NCBI GenBank assembly: GCA_041488155.1
Contig: JBGPOS010000047.1
Span: 1 to 30,810, forward strand
DNA: 30,810 bases
Source of the DNA: JBGPOS01 sp041488155
Lineage (GTDB): Bacteria > Chloroflexota > Dehalococcoidia > Tepidiformales > Tepidiformaceae
Reading direction: 5' to 3'
Shown: positions 25,159 through 30,810 of the stretch, piece by piece
Position numbering within the stretch: position 1 is the stretch's first letter
Layout: each line of letters begins with the position of its first letter
Made by a program: the position numbers and the translations under genes
Notes under the pieces: model-generated
Databases searched by the model: none
Seen by the model: the letters and a program-made list of their open reading frames with translations, nothing else
What the model was told of the DNA's origin: nothing

Positions 25159-28100
25159 GTGGTGACGGAGCGAATCCAGCGTCAGATCGACCGCCTCCTC
25201 GACCAGACTGAGGCAGCGGGGGGCGCTCTCGACTGGCCGCGAGTCCGCGACCTCTGCGATGGCATCCTCAGGCTCGATCCAGACAACGAAGACGCCCACG
25301 CCTACCTCGCCGCAGCCGGCCGGGACACCGGGGTAGCAGCGGTCGCCCTGTCGCCCACTCGCCCAGTCGCCCCCTCGCAGCCGCAGCTGCCCGACTCCTT
25401 CGTCTCCGGCCGCTACCGCGTCCAGCGCTTCCTCGGCGAAGGCGGACGCAAGCGCGTCTTCTTAGCCCACGACACCCGCCTCGACCGCGAGGTCGCCTTC
25501 TGCTCCATCCGCTCCGACGGCCTCGACCTCATCGGCCGCCAGCGCGTCCTTCGCGAAGCCCAGTCCATGGGCCGCCTCGGCGCACACCCCCACCTCGTCA
25601 CCATCCACGACATCGGCGAAGAAGACGGCAACCCCTACATCGTCGAAGAGTTCATGTCAGGCGGCGACGTCGCAGGGCTGCTGCAGGGGACAGGTGACAG
25701 GAAACAGGGGACAGGAAGCCCCATCCCCCTCGAACGCACCCTCCAGATTGCGAAGGATGTCTGCAGAGGTCTCGCCTTCATCCACCAGGCAGGCATGATC
25801 CACCGCGACCTCAAGCCGGGGAACGTGTTCATCACCGCCGATGGCACCGCCAAGATCGGCGACTTCGGTCTCGCCGTCAGCTTGGACCGCAGCCGGTTGA
25901 CCCAGCACGGCATGATGCTCGGCACCGTCTCCTACATGCCCCCTGAGCAGGCCCTTGGCGGCGAGGCCACCCTCAAGGCCGACCTCTACTCCCTCGGGGC
26001 GATGATCTACGAGATGGTCACCGGCCGCCCGCCCTTCGTCGGCGACGACCCGACAGCGGTCATCTCCCAGCACATCAACACACCGCCGGTGGCGCCTTCG
26101 TGGCTGACGGAGCACTGCCCACCAGCGCTCGAAGAGCTGATCCTGCACCTCCTCGCCAAGGACCCCGGCGCGCGCCCGGAGTCCGCGACCGCAGCGCTGG
26201 CGGTGCTAGCGACCGTAGACCCGAACCAGAAGTCCGCCACCCACTCCGACTCCAACGTCCTCGACCGCCTTGCCCGCGGTGTCTTCGTCGGCCGGGAGAA
26301 GGAACTGGAACGGCTGCGCACCGCGTTCGACGAGGCGTTCGCCGGCCACGGCGGGCTCGTCATGCTAGTCGGCGAGCCGGGCATCGGCAAGACCCGCACT
26401 ACCCAGGAGCTCGAGACCTACGCCCGCATGCGAGGCGCCCAGGTCCTCTGGGGGCGGACGCACGAGTCGGGAGGTGCACCGCCGTACTGGCCCTGGCTGC
26501 AGGCCGGCAACCAGTGGGTCGCCTCCGCCGGCGGGGCCGCCGGGAACCTCCAGCTCTCACCGGATACGCTCGGCGAACTCTCGCGCATTTTCCCATTCCT
26601 TCGCCAGCAGCCGAACTTCATCGAGCCACGAGCAGAGAGCGATCCCGCGGTCGCCCAGTTCCGGCTCTTCGCTGCCTACGCCACATTCCTCCATGCGGTC
26701 GCGGGCCAGAGTCCGCTCGTCATCGCCCTCGACGACCTACACTGGGCGGACAAGCCGACGCTCCTCCTCCTCCAGCACATCTCGCGGGAGGTTTCGCGCT
26801 CGCGCATCCTCATCGTCGGGAACTACCGCGATACGGACATCACCCGCCAGAGCGCGCTCACCGAGACGCTCGCGGTGGTGAAACGCGAGGGCGATTTCGA
26901 GCGCATCGTCCTGCGCGGGCTTTCACGCGACGAAGTCGACGGCTACATCCGGGCGAAGGCGAACATCGAGCCGCGCCGGGAAGTGGTGGACCGCATTTTC
27001 GAAGAGACGGAGGGTAACGCCTTCTTCCTCAGCGAGGTCGTGAACCTCATGGCCGAAGAGGGCACGCTGACCAAGGAGAGCATCTCCGATATCGCCATCC
27101 CCGACGGGGTCAAGGAAGCCCTTGGCCGTCGGCTGAACCGGCTCTCCAAAGAGACGAATGAGCTGCTCCAGGTGGCCACGGTCATCGGCCGGGAGTTCAG
27201 CTACGACGCGCTTGTCGCGCTCGGGGAACGCAGTGACGACGCGCTCTTGAAGCTGATCGAGGAGGCGCTGGACGCGCGTGTGATCGAAGAACTGGACCGT
27301 CCGGGGCGTTATCGCTTCACCCACGCGCAGATGCAGGAGACGCTCCTCGCGGAACTCTCAACGACCCGGCGGGTCCGCCTGCATGGCCTGGTCGGAGAAG
27401 CGCTTGAAAAGCTGTTCGGTTCCCGAGCCGAGGAGCGGGCGGCGGAACTCGCACGACATTTCGTGGAGGCGGCGACGCTTTCGCGAGGCCTCACCGCCAA
27501 GGTCTCCCGCTATGCGGCTCTCGCCGCTGAGCAGGCCGGACGACAATCCGCTTGGGCTGAAGCCATACGTTGGTATGAAGCCGCTATCGCTGCGGACGAT
27601 GACCCGGACCCCGCGATGTTGACCGCGCTCGCCTATTGCTACGCGTCCGCGTTCGTTTACGCCGATCCGCGCGCCTTGCAGACGCTAATCCAGGCTCTGG
27701 ACAAGTACCGAGCGCGTGGGGACGCCGGCGCATTTGCAGGGGCTGTTGCGGGCATGCCGTTCGCGACAGGCGGGCCGCTTTGGGAACAGAACCAAGCAAT
27801 CCTCGAAGAAGCGAGCGCGCTGGCGGGAGGAAGCGGGGCGGATATCAAGGTGACCCTCCGGAGGAAACTGCTTCTGTTCCTTCGCATGGGTCGAGGCGGA
27901 TGGAACCCGGAGGAAGGGATACGAATCGAAGCCGAGCTTGCCGAACTGCTCGCCACGCATGAAGAGCTTTCCGAATGCTCTGCACTTACGCTGGTACTGG
28001 CCGGTTACGCCGCTGAGCGGGCTGGCCAGTTCAGCGACAGCGGGCGCGCGATGTTCGAAGCCTCTCAGGCTTACGCCGAACTGGGCCGCAGCAACGACGC

Positions 28101-29550
28101 CGTGGACTATCTCTGGATAGCTAGCTGCAATGCCTCCTTTGGAGGAGACCTCGTCCAGACGAGACGATACCTTCGAGCGCTCCGCGCATTGAGTGAGGAG
28201 CGGCACGACGCGAACGGCCTCACCTTTTTTGCGTTGTTCACCGCGTCAGTGGCCCTACTCAACTGGGAGGTGGAGGAGTTTCAAACCGTCATCAATGAGT
28301 GGGGGCTCGTGAAGCTTGGCAACTGGTACCAAGAACTCCGAGGGCAGCCAGAAGCAGCGAGAGCCGACGCGAAGAGCGCAATACCGCCGGGCGGTCCCGG
28401 TGTGGACATCCATCAACATGGTGGGCGGGCGGGGGTGTTTTGGCGAGCGGGCAGTGTTGAGGACGCCACCGCCCACTTCAACGCGTGGAGCGCCCTCTGG
28501 CGCGAAGGGGGCGGTGGAAGTTATCAACGGGCGCAGGCGTTCGCGCTGGTCTCGGACTGTCTTCGAGGTGGCATGGGCGACGACGAGCTCGCCGAAATTG
28601 TTTACCGAGAAGTGCGGGCCTGGAAGAACTGCACGGCGCCATGGGGAGGTGTTGGCCTTGACGCCCCCCGCGGCTGGCTCGCGCTGCGGCTTGGTCTTCT
28701 CGGAGAGGCCCAGGAGTCATTTGAGGATGGCCTGCGCTGGGCTGAGGCGGAGAGTTGTCCGATTGAGTGCGGGCTCAACCTGCAGGGCCTGGCCGGCCTC
28801 GCAGAAATGCGAGGAGAAGTCTCGGAGGCCGTCACCCTGCTTAATCGCGCAGCAGGCTACTACCAGCCTCGAGGGGTGAAGCTCTTCCTCGATGAGGTTG
28901 TGAGCGCAAAGGTCCGGCTGCAGGGCTTAACCAGCACCGACCTCCGCACCTCCATCGATCGCGTCGCCACCGCCGTCGCCAGCGCGCACCCCGACCTCCG
29001 CCGGGAGGCGGCTCCCGACGGCACCGTCACCCTACTCTTCTCCGACATCGAAAACTCAACGGCGCTCAACGAACAGATGGGCGACGCGAAATGGATGGAG
29101 CTTCTCCGCGCCCACAACGCCCTCATCCGCAAGCACCTCAAGGCGCACGGCGGCTTCGAGGTCAAGTCGATGGGAGACGGCTTCATGCTCGCTTTCGCCA
29201 GCGCCCGCCGCGCGCTCGAATGCGCGATCGCGATCCAGGCCGAACTCGGGGCGTTGGAGGCCATGCAGCGGCCAGAGACGGCCGCGGCTACGGGGATCCG
29301 CGTGCGGACGGGCCTGCACACCGGCGAGGTGGTCAGGGAGGGCGAGGACTTCTTCGGCAAGCACGTGAACCTTGCGGCGCGCGTGGCGGGCCAGGCTCGC
29401 GGGGGAGAGATCCTTGTATCGCAGTTGTTCCACGACCTCGTTGCCCCGAGCGGCGCCTTCGCCTTCGACGAAGGCCGTGACCTCCCCCTCAAGGGCCTGG
29501 CGGGCATCCACCGGGTGTACCAGGTCGTCTTCCCGAGCGATCCGGGCTGA
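25159..29550 (+). CDS. WNK-like Ser/Thr kinase - AAA ATPase - helical repeat - class III nucleotidyl cyclase fusion
   Basis: About 1463 residues from the GTG at 25159; ATGs at 25135, 25147 and 25150 are alternatives. An N-terminal helical stretch is followed by a kinase (about 87-350) with the loop GEGGRKRVF (Lys98), Cys115 where the VAIK lysine should be (EVAFCSI), Glu133, IHRDLKPGN (Asp217), DFG (Asp235) and YMPPEQ. The AAA/STAND ATPase (about 375-720) has Walker A GEPGIGKT (Lys411) and Walker B LDDLHWAD (Asp525, Asp526). A helical, TPR-like region (about 740-1260) follows. The cyclase (about 1288-1460) has both metal aspartates (Asp1296, Asp1340), the purine-selective Lys1336 and Asp1397 typical of adenylate cyclases, and Asn1404 and Arg1408. 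All catalytic parts look intact. No membrane helix is evident, so it is probably cytosolic. The activating signal is unknown. Confidence 0.93.
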   Translation: MVTERIQRQIDRLLDQTEAAGGALDWPRVRDLCDGILRLDPDNEDAHAYLAAAGRDTGVAAVALSPTRPVAPSQPQLPDSFVSGRYRVQRFLGEGGRKRVFLAHDTRLDREVAFCSIRSDGLDLIGRQRVLREAQSMGRLGAHPHLVTIHDIGEEDGNPYIVEEFMSGGDVAGLLQGTGDRKQGTGSPIPLERTLQIAKDVCRGLAFIHQAGMIHRDLKPGNVFITADGTAKIGDFGLAVSLDRSRLTQHGMMLGTVSYMPPEQALGGEATLKADLYSLGAMIYEMVTGRPPFVGDDPTAVISQHINTPPVAPSWLTEHCPPALEELILHLLAKDPGARPESATAALAVLATVDPNQKSATHSDSNVLDRLARGVFVGREKELERLRTAFDEAFAGHGGLVMLVGEPGIGKTRTTQELETYARMRGAQVLWGRTHESGGAPPYWPWLQAGNQWVASAGGAAGNLQLSPDTLGELSRIFPFLRQQPNFIEPRAESDPAVAQFRLFAAYATFLHAVAGQSPLVIALDDLHWADKPTLLLLQHISREVSRSRILIVGNYRDTDITRQSALTETLAVVKREGDFERIVLRGLSRDEVDGYIRAKANIEPRREVVDRIFEETEGNAFFLSEVVNLMAEEGTLTKESISDIAIPDGVKEALGRRLNRLSKETNELLQVATVIGREFSYDALVALGERSDDALLKLIEEALDARVIEELDRPGRYRFTHAQMQETLLAELSTTRRVRLHGLVGEALEKLFGSRAEERAAELARHFVEAATLSRGLTAKVSRYAALAAEQAGRQSAWAEAIRWYEAAIAADDDPDPAMLTALAYCYASAFVYADPRALQTLIQALDKYRARGDAGAFAGAVAGMPFATGGPLWEQNQAILEEASALAGGSGADIKVTLRRKLLLFLRMGRGGWNPEEGIRIEAELAELLATHEELSECSALTLVLAGYAAERAGQFSDSGRAMFEASQAYAELGRSNDAVDYLWIASCNASFGGDLVQTRRYLRALRALSEERHDANGLTFFALFTASVALLNWEVEEFQTVINEWGLVKLGNWYQELRGQPEAARADAKSAIPPGGPGVDIHQHGGRAGVFWRAGSVEDATAHFNAWSALWREGGGGSYQRAQAFALVSDCLRGGMGDDELAEIVYREVRAWKNCTAPWGGVGLDAPRGWLALRLGLLGEAQESFEDGLRWAEAESCPIECGLNLQGLAGLAEMRGEVSEAVTLLNRAAGYYQPRGVKLFLDEVVSAKVRLQGLTSTDLRTSIDRVATAVASAHPDLRREAAPDGTVTLLFSDIENSTALNEQMGDAKWMELLRAHNALIRKHLKAHGGFEVKSMGDGFMLAFASARRALECAIAIQAELGALEAMQRPETAAATGIRVRTGLHTGEVVREGEDFFGKHVNLAARVAGQARGGEILVSQLFHDLVAPSGAFAFDEGRDLPLKGLAGIHRVYQVVFPSDPG
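25686..25715 (+). repeat. short GGGGACAGG-type repeat inside the kinase coding region
   Basis: Two GGGGACAGG units with a GTGACAGGAAACA stretch between them encode GTGDRKQGTG in the kinase domain, between VAGLLQ and PIPLERT. The block is in frame and keeps the gene open. It differs from its C-ending-codon surroundings and looks like an inserted low-complexity repeat in a surface loop. Confidence 0.6.
29256..29300 (+). repeat. 45-bp segment of the cyclase gene, copied past its stop codon
   Basis: This stretch inside the cyclase domain recurs at 29562-29605 with one deletion and one substitution. The internal copy encodes EAMQRPETAAATGIR. The downstream copy is non-coding. Confidence 0.85.
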
Positions 29551-29561
29551 ATGCAGGCGTC

Positions 29562-29605
29562 GGAGGCCATGCAGCGGCCAGAGACGCCGCGGCTACCGGG
29601 ATCCG
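29562..29605 (+). repeat. partial copy of the cyclase segment, 12 bases after the stop
   Basis: A 44-bp near-copy of 29256-29300. The first 25 bases are identical. The copy lies in the gap between the cyclase stop (29550) and the DUF1800 gene and is followed by a -10-like TATAGT. It is probably a remnant of a tandem duplication of the 3' end. Confidence 0.85.
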
Positions 29606-29643
29606 GGCATGGAGATCATCCTCTCGACCTTTCGAGGAGGGTA

Positions 29644-29649
29644 TATAGT
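29644..29649 (+). promoter_or_regulatory. candidate -10 box for the DUF1800 gene
   Basis: TATAGT with AT-rich surroundings (TATATAGT) stands out in GC-rich DNA. It would give a leader of about 60 bases with a strong GGAGG before the ATG at 29718. A possible TCGACC -35 box is only 14 bases away, too short for a standard promoter. Confidence 0.4.
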
Positions 29650-29717
29650 CGGGCGAACTCGGCAGACAGACATGCCCGCAGCGAGGTCGCGGCCACCCTG
29701 CGGGCCGGGAGGCGACC

Positions 29718-30810
29718 ATGACGAGCGATAGCCGCGAGTTGACTGCCCACCTTCTTCGGCGTGCAGGGGTCGGCTCGTCCTGGAGTGAACTCGACGAGTG
29801 GGATGCTCGCCCGTACAGGGAGCTGGTAGAAGATTTGCTCCACCCGGAACGGTTCGAAGATCTCGATGACGATCTGCTCTACCGGTACCTGCCAGCGCTC
29901 GTCACCGCGGACACGCCCCATGTCTGGAGCAGCCGCTGGATTTGGCGAATGGCCAACACGCACCGGCCCCTTGCAGAGAAGATGGCCCTCTTCTGGCACC
30001 AAGTCTTCGCCACCGCCTGGTTCAAGAGTGAACACATGGTCACGATGGCGGACCAGGTCCAAACGTTTCGGGAGCACGGGCTGGGCAACATTCGGACACT
30101 CCTCCTGAACGTCTCGCGCGACCCCGCGATGATCTACTGGCTCGATAACTGCGAGAACCACCGGGCCACGCCGAACGAGAACTACGGCCGCGAACTGCTC
30201 GAACTCTTCTCGATGGGGATCGGTAACTACACCGAGACCGATGTGAAGATGGCGGGGCGTGCCTTCACCGGCTGGACCTTCGAGCAGCCGATTCCGCTCT
30301 ACCCCTACGGCACCTATCCCACTCACTTCGTCTACCGGCCGGAAGACCACGACGACAGCGAAAAGACGTTCCTCGGACATACCGGACGACTGAACGGCGA
30401 GGACGTCATTGACATCATCGTCCGCGAGGAAGCAACCGCGCGCTTTCTGGCTCGCCACCTCTACAACTTCTTCGTTGCCGATGAGCCGCCGGTTTCCGCA
30501 TGGAGCGTGTCGGAGCCGGGCAATCCTGCAGCTATCGCCGCACTGGTCGAATCCTACCGCGCGTCCGATGGCGACATCCGGGCGGTCTTGCGCACGTTGT
30601 TCAACAGCGACTTCTTCAAGGAAGCGCGGTTCCAGCGGGTGAAGTCGCCTGCCGAGTTCATCGCAGGCGTTCTCAAGCTTTCGGGCAGCTTCCGGGAGCC
30701 AGAGCCGGCGCTGGCCGGGATCGGGTTCGCCTGCCAGGTGATGGGCCAAGCGCTGTTCGACCCGCCGAGCGTCGAAGGATGGCACACCGGCAAAGAGTGG
30801 ATCGACGGCG
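29718..30810 (+). CDS. DUF1800 family protein (cut by window edge)
   Basis: The first 364 codons of a protein whose end is outside the window. The ATG at 29718 has GGGAGG five to six bases upstream. Family landmarks are LTAHLLRRAGVGSS at the N-terminus, MALFWHQVFATAW, DPAMIYWLDNCENHR, the hallmark NENYGRELLELFSMG (about residues 153-167) with GNYTETDV, then RAFTGWTF and, near the edge, DPPSVEGWHTGKEW. DUF1800 proteins are mostly large, often secreted proteins of unknown function, usually followed by a DUF1501 gene; whether that holds here cannot be seen. No signal peptide is visible at this start. A 389-residue antisense frame over the same DNA is a shadow. Confidence 0.93.
   Translation, partial: MTSDSRELTAHLLRRAGVGSSWSELDEWDARPYRELVEDLLHPERFEDLDDDLLYRYLPALVTADTPHVWSSRWIWRMANTHRPLAEKMALFWHQVFATAWFKSEHMVTMADQVQTFREHGLGNIRTLLLNVSRDPAMIYWLDNCENHRATPNENYGRELLELFSMGIGNYTETDVKMAGRAFTGWTFEQPIPLYPYGTYPTHFVYRPEDHDDSEKTFLGHTGRLNGEDVIDIIVREEATARFLARHLYNFFVADEPPVSAWSVSEPGNPAAIAALVESYRASDGDIRAVLRTLFNSDFFKEARFQRVKSPAEFIAGVLKLSGSFREPEPALAGIGFACQVMGQALFDPPSVEGWHTGKEWIDG

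Noticed and set aside
29616..30785. 389-residue open frame on the minus strand
   Set aside because: It lies antisense to the DUF1800 coding region, which has a strong ribosome site and family motifs. Its own translation has no recognisable domain. High GC content opens such frames.

Overview
The window is a dense, GC-rich, gene-packed bacterial segment with many 4-base start/stop overlaps and many GTG or TTG starts. The gene content suggests a member of the Chloroflexota, perhaps a Dehalococcoidia/Tepidiforma-like lineage. The reasons are the AtpZ/I-a-c-b ATP synthase order, the DUF951 and bifunctional-nuclease genes, Tat-exported family 5 binding lipoproteins, and a kinase-AAA-cyclase fusion of a type I associate with that phylum. 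This taxonomic call is inference; no rRNA gene is present.

Left part (1-5785, all minus strand). murI, pyrF, a small DUF951 gene and an MFS exporter run together. They are followed by a good sigma-70-like promoter inside the exporter's stop codon, then a bifunctional-nuclease gene and the F0 part of ATP synthase: atpZ/I, an unusually long atpB, atpE and the start of atpF. At 5786-5841 murI and the divergent comB-like gene share an inverted repeat that contains both start codons.

Middle (5842-17160). A comB-like phosphatase (+) converges on a MoxR / DUF58 / DUF4129 operon (-). A metallo-beta-lactamase-fold hydrolase and a small cupin (+) follow; the cupin shows an apparent frameshift in an A6 run. 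Three tandem paralogous Tat lipoproteins of the oligopeptide-binding (SBP family 5) class follow on the minus strand, with no permease. They are mosaics of one another and include a 114-bp block identical between two copies.

Right part (17315-30810). A membrane histidine kinase (+) converges on a minus-strand group: a cNMP-FHA-ABC-2 exporter, a cNMP-patatin phospholipase and a membrane-anchored alpha/beta hydrolase. Divergent from these is a very large protein with a Ser/Thr kinase, an AAA/STAND-type ATPase, a helical-repeat-like region and a class III nucleotidyl cyclase. In its kinase domain the usual VAIK lysine is a cysteine and a lysine sits in the glycine-rich loop exactly 17 residues earlier, the arrangement known from eukaryotic WNK kinases. 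The kinase (phosphothreonine writer), the FHA domain (phosphothreonine reader), the cyclase and the two cNMP folds side by side suggest one signalling-to-membrane-lipid module. The window ends inside a DUF1800 gene.

No intergenic stretch exceeds 300 bases. I saw no tRNA, rRNA, CRISPR array, transposase or phage gene.
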